From: Streptomyces tuirus
GTDB lineage: Bacteria > Actinomycetota > Actinomycetes > Streptomycetales > Streptomycetaceae
DNA length: 64,000 nt
Direction of reading: 5' to 3'
Assembly: GCA_018195615.1 (NCBI GenBank)
Contig: JAGTPG010000002.1
Coordinates: 496,001 to 560,000, forward strand
Shown here one piece after another: positions 41,048 to 50,252 of this stretch. Below the pieces are notes generated by a model, which did not search any database, had not been told where the DNA came from, and saw only the letters and a list, made by a program, of their open reading frames with translations. Position numbers and translations under genes: made by a program. Position 1 is the first letter of the stretch. Each line of letters opens with the position of its first letter.

Positions 41048-41788
41048 GTGCCCGCCACGCGGTTCGCCGTGCCGGGGCGCATCGCCGTGAACGAGCAGGC
41101 GGCCTCCGTGTGGCAGACCGCCACACTGACCGAGATCCGCCGCGAGACCGCGCGGGCCGCCACCTTCCGGTTCGCCGTGCCCGGCTGGCCGGGTCATCTG
41201 CCCGGCCAGCACCTGATGGTGCGGCTGACCGCCGAGGACGGTTATGTGGCCCAGCGCCATTACTCGATCGCGTCCGCGCCGGACGACTGCGGGCATGTCG
41301 AACTGACGCTGGATCACGTCGAGGGCGGCGAGGTCTCGGGCTGGTTCCACACCGTCGCCCGGCCCGGCGACCAGGTCGAGGTCCGGGGCCCGGTGAGCGG
41401 CTTCTTCGCCTGGCCGGGCGACCGGCCCGCGCTGCTCATCGGGGCCGGCTCCGGCGTCGTACCGCTGATGTCGATGGTCCGGCACCACCGGTCACGGAAC
41501 CTGACGGTGCCGTTGCGGTTGCTGGTGTCCGCGCGCAGCCCGGGGGAGCTCGTCTACGCGGAGGAGTTGGGGACCGAGACGACGCCTCTCTTCACGCGGA
41601 GCGCGCCGGAGGGTGTGCCGGTGGGACGTATGGCGGCAGCACATGTGGTGCCGCTCCTGACCGAGCCGCCTTCCGGTGGGTGGGAGGCCTATGTGTGCGG
41701 CTCCAACTCCTTCGCGGAGCACGCCTCCCGGCTGCTCGTGACGGCCGGACAGCCCGTGGACCGCATCCGGATCGAGCGTTTCGGCTGA
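41048..41788 (+). CDS. ferredoxin/flavodoxin-type FAD/NAD(P)H reductase
   Basis: 246 residues. The FAD site is QRHYSIASAPDD (RxYS motif, about residues 76-87), followed by GWFHTVARPGDQVEVRGPVSG and the nucleotide motif LIGAGSGVVPLMSMVRH; the C-terminus YVCGSNSFAEHASRLL and RIRIERFG complete the fold. No 2Fe-2S domain is attached. The 7-bp gap to the molybdoenzyme gene implies an electron-transfer pair. Confidence 0.85.
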   Translation: MPATRFAVPGRIAVNEQAASVWQTATLTEIRRETARAATFRFAVPGWPGHLPGQHLMVRLTAEDGYVAQRHYSIASAPDDCGHVELTLDHVEGGEVSGWFHTVARPGDQVEVRGPVSGFFAWPGDRPALLIGAGSGVVPLMSMVRHHRSRNLTVPLRLLVSARSPGELVYAEELGTETTPLFTRSAPEGVPVGRMAAAHVVPLLTEPPSGGWEAYVCGSNSFAEHASRLLVTAGQPVDRIRIERFG

Positions 41789-42062
41789 CCGCCACGACGG
41801 CCCCTCCCCCGGTGTCCTCACGCGCGTGGCGTGGGGCTCGCCACAGGGGCGGGGCCCGGTGTTTCGCCGCGGCCGGCCCGGGCACCCCAGCCGAAGGGCT
41901 CCGGCACGCGGCGACCCGGACCGCGCCGAGCGATCGATGCATGCCGGAGGGCTACCAGATCCGTGTGGGCCTCGCACGTGTGGTGGGGCCCGGAGGAAGC
42001 GGCGAGGCCGCCACCGCACGGCCGGTCCGGCCCTCCGGCCGCGGGACGGCGAGGAGGTCGAC

Positions 42063-42647
42063 ATGCGAACCCGGGTGCGCGGCTGGCGTTGGCGGCGCAG
42101 TCCCCTGCGGCGCCGGTCGGACGTCGTCGAGGCATGGACGGTGCTGGTCGTCGCCGTCCTGGTGCTCGTGGGTGCGCCGCTGGTGGGGGCCGCCGCTGCC
42201 TGGTGGGCCCATGACGAGGCGCGCTCGGTCTCGGTGGAGCAGCGCGCGGAGCGTCATCGCGTCCGCGCCGAGGTGGTCGGCAGGAAGGGCGACGCCCTGC
42301 CGTCGGTGCAGGCCGGCGGGCAGCACGCGTACCGGGCGACCGTGCGCTGGACGGAGCCGGGCGAGGGCGCGCGCACCGCGACGGCACGGGTCCCCGCGGG
42401 CACCGACCGGGGCGAGGTCGTGGACGTCTGGTTCGACTCGCGGGGGCGGAGCGTGGCTCCACCGGTGGACGGCACGGCGGTCTGGCAGCACACCCTGACC
42501 ATCGGCACCTGCGCCACGGGCGGTGCGGTGCTCGTGGTGCTCCTCGGCCACTGTGTCGTGCGCAGGGTGCTGCTGCGCCGCCGGCTGGCCGAGTGGGAGC
42601 GGGAGTGGGCCCGTACGGAACCGGAGTGGACGCACCGCTGGGCGTGA
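42063..42647 (+). CDS. Rv1733c-like membrane protein (copy 3)
   Basis: 194 residues, GAGGAGG before the ATG. Motif WRWRRSPLRRRSDVVEAWTV, helix 1 (about 23-45), external domain ending GTDRGEVVDVWFDSRGR, helix 2 (about 145-165) and tail LAEWEREWARTEPEW. The frame is intact. It stands alone in a different neighbourhood from copies 1 and 2, with no ATGGG-N8-CC(C/G)AT box in the 270 bp upstream. Confidence 0.8.
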   Translation: MRTRVRGWRWRRSPLRRRSDVVEAWTVLVVAVLVLVGAPLVGAAAAWWAHDEARSVSVEQRAERHRVRAEVVGRKGDALPSVQAGGQHAYRATVRWTEPGEGARTATARVPAGTDRGEVVDVWFDSRGRSVAPPVDGTAVWQHTLTIGTCATGGAVLVVLLGHCVVRRVLLRRRLAEWEREWARTEPEWTHRWA

Positions 42648-42796
42648 CACCGCAGTTCCGGGCGCGCTGGGGTCGACACCGATCGAGGGCGGCTTCCGAG
42701 AGCTCCGGGCAGCTGCGAGGAAAGACCTGGCGAGTCATCCGATGACGCACGTACGGTGTGATCATCCGCACTGGCCCTTCACAAAGGCGGCACCAG

Positions 42797-43764
42797 ATGG
42801 CCCTGTTCGACCTTCCTCTCGACGAGCTCCGCGAGTACCGCAGCGCCTCCACCGAGCCCGAGGACTTCGACGCGTTCTGGTCCAAGACCCTCCAGGAGGC
42901 GCGCGAGCACGATCTGGACGCCCGTTTCGAACCGGTCGACACGGGCCTGTCCACCGTCGAGGTGTTCGATGTGACGTTCGCCGGGTTCGGCGGTCATCCG
43001 GTCAAGGGCTGGCTGACGCTGCCGGCCGGGCGGACGGCCCGCTGCCGCTGGTCGTGGAGTTCATCGGATACGGCGGAGGACGCGGACTGCCGCACGAGCA
43101 CCTGCTGTGGGCGTCCACCGGCCGGGCGCACTTCGTGATGGACACCCGCGGACAGGGCAGCGCCTGGGGCGCGGGCGGCGGCACGGCGGACCCGGTGGGC
43201 GGCGCGCCCGCGTACCCCGGTTTCATGACGCGCGGCATCGACGCGCCCGAGCACTACTACTACCGACGGGTGTTCACGGACGCGGTGCGTGCCGTCGAGG
43301 CGGCGCGCTCCCATCCGCTGACCGACGCGTCGCGCACGGTGGCCGTCGGCGCCAGCCAGGGCGGCGGCATCACGATCGCGATGGGCGGCCTGATCCCCGA
43401 TCTGGCGGGTATCGCGCCGGACGTGCCGTTCCTGTGCGACTACCCGCGCGCGGTGACGGTCACGGACCGCCACCCGTACCGGGAGATCGGCCTGTACCTC
43501 AAGACGCACCGCGGCCGCACGCAGGAGGCTCTGCGTACGCTCTCGTACTTCGACGGCGTCCACTTCGCCGCCCGGGGCCGGGCCCCCGCTCTGTTCTCGG
43601 CCGCGCTGGAGGACATGACCTGCCCGCCGTCGACCGTCTTCGCGGCCTTCAACGCCTGGGGCCACGAGGACAAGACGATCGAGGTGTACGACTTCAACGA
43701 CCATGAGGGCGGCGGTCCCTTCCAGGAGGCGGCCCAGCTGCGCTGGATGCGCTCGTACATCTGA
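42797..43764 (+). pseudogene. CE7 acetylxylan esterase / cephalosporin-C deacetylase-like, one frameshift
   Basis: LFDLPLDELREYRSASTEPE and DFDAFWSKTL are the CE7 opening. After a one-base break at about 43031 come PLVVEFIGYGGGRGLPHEHL, MDTRGQGSAW, the nucleophile GASQGGGITIAM and the histidine region FNDHEGGGPFQ, completing the Ser-Asp-His triad. Repair gives 323 codons, the family length. No signal peptide, so it removes acetyl groups from imported xylo-oligosaccharides or similar compounds. Confidence 0.85.
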
Positions 43765-43876
43765 TCCGGCCGTTCACGGTCGGCGGACTTCCACCCGGTC
43801 CGACCAGTCGGTACGTTCTTCGGCGCCAGGGCCGCTCCTCCGCGGCCCGGCCCGGAGACGGTCGGCGGGAGGCCCC

Positions 43877-45043
43877 ATGTCCGAGGTCGAAGCACAGGTG
43901 CACGGTCACTGCGACGCGCGTTTCACGGCCGTACGCAGGGCGTTCGAGGAGAACTTCCGGGAGCGCGGCGAACTGGGCGCCGCGGTGGCCGTCACCGTGG
44001 GCGGCAGGACGGTCGTGGACCTGTGGGGCGGCTGGGCCGACACGGCGCGCACCCGGGCGTGGGAGCGGGAGACGCTGGTCAATGTGTGGTCGACGACCAA
44101 GGGGCCGGTGGCGCTGTGCGCACATGTCCTCGCCGACCGGGGGCTGCTGGACCTCGACGCGCCGGTGGCCGTGTACTGGCCCGAGTTCGCCGCGGCGGGC
44201 AAGGAGAAGGTTCTCGTACGGCATCTGCTGTCCCACCGCGCCGGCCTGTCCGGGCTGCGTGAGCCGCACTCGCTGGAGCAGCTGTGCGACTGGGAGCTGA
44301 CCACGCAGCGGCTCGCGGCGACAGAACCCTGGTGGGAGCCGGGAACCCGGTCCGGCTATCACGCGCTGACCTACGGTCACCTGGTCGGTGAGGTCGTACG
44401 GCGGGTGTCGGGGCTGCGGCCGGGAGCCTTCCTGGAGCGGGAGGTGACCGGGCCGCTCGGGATCGATTTCACGATCGGCCTGCCGGAGAAGGAGTCCGGG
44501 CGGGTGGCCGAGCTGGTCGGCCCGCCGGTCGCGGGGAGCAGTGAACAAGCCGCTGTCTTCGCACAGTTGGCGCCCGCCGCGATCGCCGCGCTGACGAACC
44601 CGCCGGTGTCGGCCGACGGAGCCAACACCCCCGCGTGGCGGGCCGCCGAGATTCCCGCCGCCAACGGGCACGCCACGGCCCGCGCGGTCGCCGAGGTGTA
44701 CGGCGTCTTCGCGGGGCGCGGCTCGTACCGGGGCCACCGCGTCCTGTCCCCCGAGACGGTCGAGCGGGTGCGCGAAGGGCAGGGCAGCTGCCGGGACCTG
44801 GTGCTCGGCGCCGGGCTCGAGGGCGAGACGGAGGCGGGGCTCGGCCTGTGGCTCAGCGGCCCCAACGGCTCCTACGGCCCCAATCCGCGCGCTTTCGGTC
44901 ATGACGGCTACGGCGGCTCCTGCGGGCTCGCCGATCCGGAGGCGGAGGTGTCGATGGGGTACGTGATGAACCGCATGGGGCCTCGTATCGCGGACGACCC
45001 CCGGAAAATGGCGCTGGTCGACGCCCTGTACGGCGTGCTGTGA
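43877..45043 (+). CDS. beta-lactamase-family serine hydrolase (EstB-like)
   Basis: 388 residues. The SxxK motif is VWSTTKGPVALC (Ser about residue 73), the Tyr motif is in TRSGYHALTYGHLVGEVV, and the third motif is replaced by AFGHDGYGGSCG, the HxG form found in esterase-type class C homologues. There is no signal peptide, which favours an intracellular esterase or amidase over a cell-wall enzyme. It follows the CE7 gene by 112 bp on the same strand. Confidence 0.8.
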   Translation: MSEVEAQVHGHCDARFTAVRRAFEENFRERGELGAAVAVTVGGRTVVDLWGGWADTARTRAWERETLVNVWSTTKGPVALCAHVLADRGLLDLDAPVAVYWPEFAAAGKEKVLVRHLLSHRAGLSGLREPHSLEQLCDWELTTQRLAATEPWWEPGTRSGYHALTYGHLVGEVVRRVSGLRPGAFLEREVTGPLGIDFTIGLPEKESGRVAELVGPPVAGSSEQAAVFAQLAPAAIAALTNPPVSADGANTPAWRAAEIPAANGHATARAVAEVYGVFAGRGSYRGHRVLSPETVERVREGQGSCRDLVLGAGLEGETEAGLGLWLSGPNGSYGPNPRAFGHDGYGGSCGLADPEAEVSMGYVMNRMGPRIADDPRKMALVDALYGVL

Positions 45044-45097
45044 CGGCGGGTGCGGGCGGGCCGGTTTCGGCCGAACCGCCCGGCCGCCCTTCCCTGC

Positions 45098-45109
45098 TGG
45101 TTTAGACCA
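45098..45109. promoter_or_regulatory. GntR/HutC-type operator (dre-like)
   Basis: TGGTTTAGACCA differs by one base from the palindromic DasR/HutC core TGGTCTAGACCA. A second half-site-like CTAGACCTGG follows at 45113. It is 64 bp upstream of the GntR start, where an autoregulatory site is expected. Confidence 0.5.
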
Positions 45110-45173
45110 ATGCTAGACCTGGTGGCGCACCGGACCCGTACGGCTACCGCACGTCACCAACAGGAGGCGCGGC

Positions 45174-45964
45174 ATGGCCCGCACCACTGCGCACGACCAC
45201 CCGCCGACCGAAGGAGAGCCCCTGTACCGGCGGATCGCGACGCAACTGCTCGGCGAACTGCGCGACGGCACCGTCCCGGCCGGCGAACGGCTGCCCGGCG
45301 AACGGCGGCTGGCCGGGCACTTCGGGGTCAGCCGGGAGACCGTTCGGCAGGCGCTGGAGCTGCTGCGGCGCGACGGCCTCGTCGCCACCGACCGGCGCGG
45401 CAGCCACGCCACCCTGCCCGGCCTGCCGGTCGGGACCCCGGCTTCGCTCACCTTCCCGGTCGGCGCCCGGGCCGCGACCCCCGGCACGGTCGCCCGCGCC
45501 ACCGTCACCTGGGAGGCACCCCCGCCGGACCACGCCGAGGCCCTGGGTCTGGCCCCGGGCCGTCCGACCCTGATCCACCGCTACCGGTACGCCACGGCCG
45601 ACGGACGGGGCTGCGCACGGCCGTGACGTCGTTCTCCGCGGTGGCGCTGGCGGAGGTGGAGGAGCTGGCCCGCTACCGCGACCGCGCCGACGGCACCGCT
45701 GCCGCACAGCTGCGCCGGGCCTACGACTGGATGCGCCGGGCCGGACTGACCCTGCACCACCGCGACGCCATCACCCGCCTGCCGAGCACGGCGTCGGTGC
45801 GAGTCACCCGGCGCGTGCACGACCAGTACGCGCGGCCCCTGGAGATCACCGACCTCGTGGTGGAAGCCCCACAGGACGCGCTGGTCTACGAGTTCACCCT
45901 GCCGGGCCGGACCCCGATGCCCGCCACTGCCGGGGCGTCACGCCGTACGCCGCCGACCGAATGA
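45174..45964 (+). pseudogene. GntR/HutC-family regulator, one frameshift
   Basis: AACAGGAGG lies upstream of ATG 45174. The DNA-binding domain reads PLYRRIATQLLGELRDGTVP, RLPGERRLAGHFGVSRETVR; a UTRA-type ligand domain follows with AEALGLAPGRPTLIHRYRYA and, after a G-run break at about 45607, RTAVTSFSAVALAEVEEL and ALVYEFTLPGR. Repair gives 264 codons. The last 15 residues are probably off-frame, because another frame offers GVTPYAADRMTT. Likely autorepressed at 45098. Confidence 0.75.
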
Positions 45965-46091
45965 CCACCCGTGACGAGGAACAGCTGGTCAAGGACGCGG
46001 CTCTGAGGGTGTATCCCAGCGCCCGCACGGGCTGGTGGGCGCCTGCGTGAGAGCCTTCAACGCCGATCTGCTGGACTTTCTGCGCGGCTGA
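45961..46091 (+). pseudogene. C-terminal scrap of an alpha/beta hydrolase
   Basis: LVKDAALRVYPSARTG in one frame and VRAFNADLLDFLRG in the next match the end of non-heme haloperoxidase-like hydrolases (consensus LVKDA-LKVYPGAPHGL with NADLLAFL). The catalytic histidine of the PHG motif is lost (ARTG). About 40 codons of some 275 remain, abutting the methyltransferase stop at 46092. Confidence 0.45.
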
Positions 46092-46815
46092 CTAGTCCGG
46101 AGTCCGGGCCACGACCAGACGCACCCGCGGACTGCCGTCCCCTCGCTGCCCGAACTCCGGCAACACACGCAGCTCCACCCGGAATCCGGCCTCCGTCAGT
46201 TCCCGCCGCACGTCACCGAGGCGGAACGCGCGGTAGTACATGACGAACGGAGGTCGCCACAGCGCGTTGCGCACCCGCATCACCGTGTCGAAACCGAACA
46301 GCATCCAGTAGCCGAGCGAGCCCGGGCGGGGCGGGGCCACCAACGGGAAGGCGAAACAGCCGCCCGGCCGCAGCACCGAGCGGACCTGGGCGAACAGTCC
46401 GGGCAGCTCGCGGGCAGGAAGTGCCCGAAGGCCCCGAAACTCACCACCAGGTCGAAGGCGGGCGCGAAGGGCAGCGCGCGGCGTCCGCACGCACCCAGGA
46501 GACCGGCGGGCCGCCGGGCCGGACCCGCTGCCGCGCTACGTCGAGCATGCCCGCGCTGAAGTCGACCCCGGTGACCCGCTCCCGGCACACCCGCGCCAGG
46601 ACGCCGACGCCCGCGCCGGTGCCGCAGCACAGATCGAGTCCGGCGTCGAAGGGGCCCGTCCGTCGCAGTGCCGACCCGACGGCGTCGAGGACCGCGTCGG
46701 GTGTCCGGAAGGGGGTGTGGTCGAACTTCGGCGCGAGGAGGTCGTAGCCGCGTTCGACGGACGAGAGCGCCTGGACGGCGAGCTCGCGCGGACTGGGGCC
46801 TTCGGGGCTGAACAC
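46092..46815 (-). pseudogene. SAM-dependent methyltransferase, two frameshifts
   Basis: Starts 4 bp after the PadR stop. AVLDAVGSALRRTGPFDAGL, the SAM motif LDLCCGTGAGVGVLARV and VTGVDFSAGMLDVARQ are in the first frame; AFDLVVSFGAFGHFLPA in the second; VRSVLRPGGCFAFPLVAPP and a C-terminal domain in the third. Breaks are near 46477 and 46415; repair gives 242 codons. Class I fold; the substrate is unknown. Cotranscribed with the PadR regulator. Confidence 0.7.
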
Positions 46816-46819
46816 CGGC

Positions 46820-47383
46820 TCAGCCTAGAGGAGCTCGTTGTTTCAGGACTGTCAGTACGCGCTCGCACCAGCGGAGGTTCTCCTCCTCGAAGGCGATGCC
46901 CGCCATCAGTGTGAGGTACGGGCCGACCCGCTCGGCCTCCCGCAGGTACTCCTCCTCGCCGCGGCCGGCCAGGAGGCGTTCACGCACGCGCTCGTAGCGG
47001 GCGAGCTTGCCGCGGGCCCAGGCCCCGCGCTCCTCGACCAGCGCCCGGGTCGCCCCCGGGTCCGCTCCGTCCATGGCCTGGATCTTGATGAGCAGTTCGT
47101 CGCGGATCGCGGTGGGCCGGCGGGGCGGTGCGGCGGCGAAGGCACGCAGGTCCTGGCGGCCCGCCTCGGTGAGCGTGAACATCCGCTTGTCGGGGCGCCG
47201 TTCCTGACGCACCACCCTGGCCTCGATCAGTCCGTCCCGCGCGAGGCGCTCCAGCTCCCGGTAGAGCTGCTGCGGTGTCGCGGCCCAGAAGTTCGCGAGC
47301 GACACGTCGAACACCTTGGACAGCTCGTAGCCCGAGGCCTCGCCCTCCAGCAGGGCGGCCAGCACGGCGTACTTCAGAGACAT
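46820..47383 (-). CDS. PadR family transcriptional regulator
   Basis: 187 residues: KYAVLAALLEGEASGYELSK, FWAATPQQLYRELERLARDG and the Vir-type C-terminal coil (YLREAERVGPYLTLMAGIAF). No good Shine-Dalgarno precedes ATG 47383, so it may be leaderless. Divergent from a SnoaL-like gene, with repeated GTTGACTAA between them, a likely PadR target. Confidence 0.85.
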   Translation of the reverse strand: MSLKYAVLAALLEGEASGYELSKVFDVSLANFWAATPQQLYRELERLARDGLIEARVVRQERRPDKRMFTLTEAGRQDLRAFAAAPPRRPTAIRDELLIKIQAMDGADPGATRALVEERGAWARGKLARYERVRERLLAGRGEEEYLREAERVGPYLTLMAGIAFEEENLRWCERVLTVLKQRAPLG

Positions 47384-47401
47384 GTGGACACGGTAGCAGC
47401 G

Positions 47402-47442
47402 GTTGACTAATCTACTCCGCACCTACTCAATTTGTTGACTAA
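47402..47442. promoter_or_regulatory. direct repeat GTTGACTAA in the PadR/SnoaL divergent promoter
   Basis: GTTGACTAA occurs at 47402-47410 and 47434-47442, 32 bp apart (three helical turns) in the 70-bp divergent gap. GAGTAG/CTACTC elements lie between. Either copy can supply a TTGACT -35. Spacing on one helix face suggests cooperative binding, probably by the PadR protein. Confidence 0.45.
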
Positions 47443-47453
47443 GGCGAGGTTCG

Positions 47454-47852
47454 ATGCGTGCATTCCGAGAGGCGGTCGAGGCGCTCGACCTCGACGCCGC
47501 CGAGGCGCTGCTGGCGCCGGACGTCGTGTTCACCAGCCCGGCCGTGTTCAAGCCCTACGCCGGAAAGGCGATCACGGCGGCCATCCTGCGCGCCGTCTCC
47601 CAGGTCTTCGAGGACTTCCGCTACGTGCGCGAGATCAACGACATGCACGGCCGTGACCACGCCCTGGTCTTCACCGCGCGGGTGGGCGACCGGGAGATCA
47701 ACGGCTGCGACTTCATCCACGTCGACGACAACGGGCTCATCGACGAACTGACGGTGATGGTGCGCCCGTTGTCGGCGGCGCAGGCGCTGGCGGCGGCCAT
47801 GGGTGAGCGGTTCGAGCAGATCGCCGAGGAGGCACGGGCGCGCTCGGTCTGA
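47454..47852 (+). CDS. SnoaL/NTF2-like protein
   Basis: 132 residues with GGCGAGG before the ATG. FREAVEALDLDAAEALLAPD, VFTSPAVFKPYAGKAITAAI and NGCDFIHVDDNGLIDELTVM are the cone-shaped NTF2 fold of SnoaL-like proteins, which range from cyclases and isomerases to small-molecule binding proteins. The PadR control suggests a response to a xenobiotic or phenolic compound. Confidence 0.8.
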   Translation: MRAFREAVEALDLDAAEALLAPDVVFTSPAVFKPYAGKAITAAILRAVSQVFEDFRYVREINDMHGRDHALVFTARVGDREINGCDFIHVDDNGLIDELTVMVRPLSAAQALAAAMGERFEQIAEEARARSV

Positions 47853-47922
47853 GCGACACGTCCGGCGGTCCGTTTCCCGCGTTCCGCCGCCGCTCGCGGC
47901 CGGTTCGCGATTGGATGTCCGC

Positions 47923-48750
47923 ATGACGTCCGCCGAGCACGACCGGCTGATGCGGGCCAACCAGGCGAACTGGGACGCCCGCACGCCCGTCCATCTCGCC
48001 AGCCGGTTCTACGGTCTCGACCAGGGCCTCGACCCCGAGCGGTGGTTCGCTCCGTGGGAGTGGGCGGACCTCGGCGACCTGACCGGCCGTGACGTGCTGC
48101 ATCTGCAGTGCCATCTCGGCACGGAGACGATCGCCTTCGCGCGGCGCGGGGCCCGGGCCGTCGGCCTCGACTTCTCCGAAGCGTCCGTGGCGGCCGCGAA
48201 CGGCATCGCCGCACGGGCCGGCGCGGACGTGTCGTACGTGCGGGCCAACGTGTACGACGCCGTCGAGGCCCTGGACGGACGGCAGTTCGACGTCGTCTAC
48301 ACCGGCAAGGGCGCCCTGTGCTACCTGCCCGACCTGGACCGGTGGGCACGGACCGTCGGCCGGCTCCTGCGCCCCGGCGGCCGGTTGTACGTCGTCGAGT
48401 TCCATCCCCTGCTCAACTCGCTCGGCCCGAAGCCCGCTTCGGGTGAGGGCCCCGAGCTGCTCCTGCGCCACGACTACCTGGGCGGCGGCGGTCCCGTGCA
48501 CCGGGACGCGACCCACACGTACACGGACGGCCCGGCCGTCGAGGGCGCCACGGACAGTTACGAGTGGATGCACGGAATGGGAGAGGTCGTCAACGCGTTG
48601 ACGGGAGCGGGACTCGCCGTCCGGCGACTGCGGGAGGGCGACGAACTTCCCTGGCCGCGCTGGCCGCAGATGATCCGTACGGAGTCCGGCTGGTGGCGCC
48701 TGCCCGAGCCGCGGATCCCCCTCCTGTACGGCATGCTGGCCACGCGCTGA
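47923..48750 (+). CDS. class I SAM-dependent methyltransferase
   Basis: 275 residues. RANQANWDARTPVHLASRFY at the start, then the SAM motif VLHLQCHLGTETIAFARRGA, VGLDFSEASVAAANGIAARA and LLRPGGRLYVVEFHP, ending with the family block YEWMHGMGEVVNALTGAGL. The pattern occurs widely in Streptomyces; the substrate is unknown. GGATGTCC lies just before ATG 47923. Confidence 0.8.
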   Translation: MTSAEHDRLMRANQANWDARTPVHLASRFYGLDQGLDPERWFAPWEWADLGDLTGRDVLHLQCHLGTETIAFARRGARAVGLDFSEASVAAANGIAARAGADVSYVRANVYDAVEALDGRQFDVVYTGKGALCYLPDLDRWARTVGRLLRPGGRLYVVEFHPLLNSLGPKPASGEGPELLLRHDYLGGGGPVHRDATHTYTDGPAVEGATDSYEWMHGMGEVVNALTGAGLAVRRLREGDELPWPRWPQMIRTESGWWRLPEPRIPLLYGMLATR

Positions 48751-48767
48751 GCCTTCGGTGGTAGAGT

Positions 48768-48840
48768 GGCACCAGCACTCGTGCACGCCCGGGTTTCGGG
48801 CGCCGGTGCCAGTTCTCTTCTCTTTCTCTTTTCCTTTTCC
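48768..48840 (+). promoter_or_regulatory. leader of the short rho gene: nested hairpin and pyrimidine tract
   Basis: GGCACC (48768-48773) pairs with GGTGCC (48805-48810), enclosing CGCCCG-GGTTT-CGGGCG (48786-48802). A pyrimidine-rich run of about 30 nt follows (48813-48840). It could be the terminator of the methyltransferase gene or, with its C/U-rich tail, a Rho-loading leader allowing autoregulation of the downstream rho gene. Confidence 0.5.
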
Positions 48841-48989
48841 AGCACCACCTCGCTGAGCAGGACGTTCTTCGTCGTACCCGAGGTGCTGTTCCCCGCCGCC
48901 CGGAGGCGTGCCCCAGGCCCTCCCCTCGCGGCTCTCTCCCCTTCCCCGCGCATGTCCCCCGCCTGCCGTCCGTGAAAGGACACACCACC

Positions 48990-50128
48990 ATGACCACCAC
49001 ACTCGAACACCCACCCGTCCAGCAGTCCCCGGCCCCGACCATCACCGGCGTCCTCGACGTCGACACGGGCGGGAAGGGTCATCTGCGCGCCGAGAGCTGC
49101 ATGCCCTCGCCCGCCGACCCGCCGGTCTCCCCCGCGCTGATCCGCCGGTACGGCCTGCGCAAGGGCGACCTCGTCGAGGGCGTACTCGGCGACCGGCGCG
49201 GCCTGACCGACGTCGCACGGGTCAACGGCCGTACGCCCGAGGAACTGCGCGGCCGGCGTCACTTCCGGGACCTGACGCCGCTGCATCCGCACGAGCGCCT
49301 CCGTCTCGAGCACCCTGCCGCCGGACCGGCCGGACGGGTCGTCGATCTGATCGCACCGGTCGGCAAGGGCCAGCGCGGGCTCCTCGTGGCCCCGCCCAAG
49401 ACCGGCAAGACCGTCCTCCTCCAGCAGCTCGCCGCCGCGGTCACCGGCAACCACCCCGAGTGCCGGCTGATGATGCTGCTCCTCGACGAGCGGCCCGAGG
49501 AGGTCACCGACATGCGGCGCTGTGTGCGGGGCGAGGTGTACGCCTCGACCTTCGACCGCGGCGCCAAGCAGCACATCGCGCTGGCCGAGCTCGTGATCGA
49601 GCGGGCCAGGCGGCTGGTCGAGGCCGGCGAGGACGTCGTCCTCCTCCTCGACTCGCTGACCCGGCTGTGCCGGGCGCACAACAACGCGGCCGGTCCCGGC
49701 GGTCGCATCCTCTCCGGGGTGTCGACGCGTCCGCGCTGTCCGGCCCCAAGCGGTTCTTCGGCGCCGCCCGGTCGGCCGAGGAGGGCGGTTCCCTCACGAT
49801 CCTCGCGACCGCGCTGGTGGAGACCGGTTCCCGGGCCGACGACTTCTACTTCGAGGAGCTCAAGAGCACCGGCAACATGGAGCTCCGCCTGAGCCGCGAA
49901 CCGGCGTCCCGCCGCGTGTTCCCGGCCGTCGACATCATCACCTCCGGCACCCGGCGCGAGGAACTCCTCCTTCCCCCGGCGGAGTTGGCGGCCGTGCACG
50001 GCCTGCGTCGCGTGCTGCAGAACCGGGACGGACAGGGCGCGTTGGAAACGCTCCTGGAGCGGATGCGCGAGACCCCGGACAACGCGACGTTCCTGCGGCG
50101 CATCCAGCCGACGCTGCCCTCGGGCTGA
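48990..50128 (+). pseudogene. short Rho transcription terminator paralogue, one frameshift
   Basis: AAAGGA precedes ATG 48990. A cold-shock-like RNA-binding region (about 17-100) leads to the Walker A motif APPKTGKT (134-141), Walker B DVVLLLDSLTRL, the R-loop region and GPKRFFGAARSAEEGGSLTI, then LVETGSRADDFYFEELKSTG. The G run at 49717-49720 is one base short; repair gives 379 residues. Actinobacterial housekeeping Rho usually has a long basic insertion of over 200 residues at its N-terminus; this one lacks it and is probably a second, accessory Rho. Confidence 0.8.
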
Positions 50129-50252
50129 GGGACGGCCGACCGAGCAGCCTGCCGGCGGACCGTTGGGCCGTGCGTGTGGCATCCGGGGGTTCGCGCGTGG
50201 TGTCCGGCCCGGTTGTCGCCGTACGGGGCATCTCTGTTTCTACGTTGATCAT

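Noticed and set aside
45961..46046. Short frame starting in the ATGA overlap as a new small gene
   Set aside because: Its residues match the end of a hydrolase family and it is broken by a frame change; there is no independent ribosome site.
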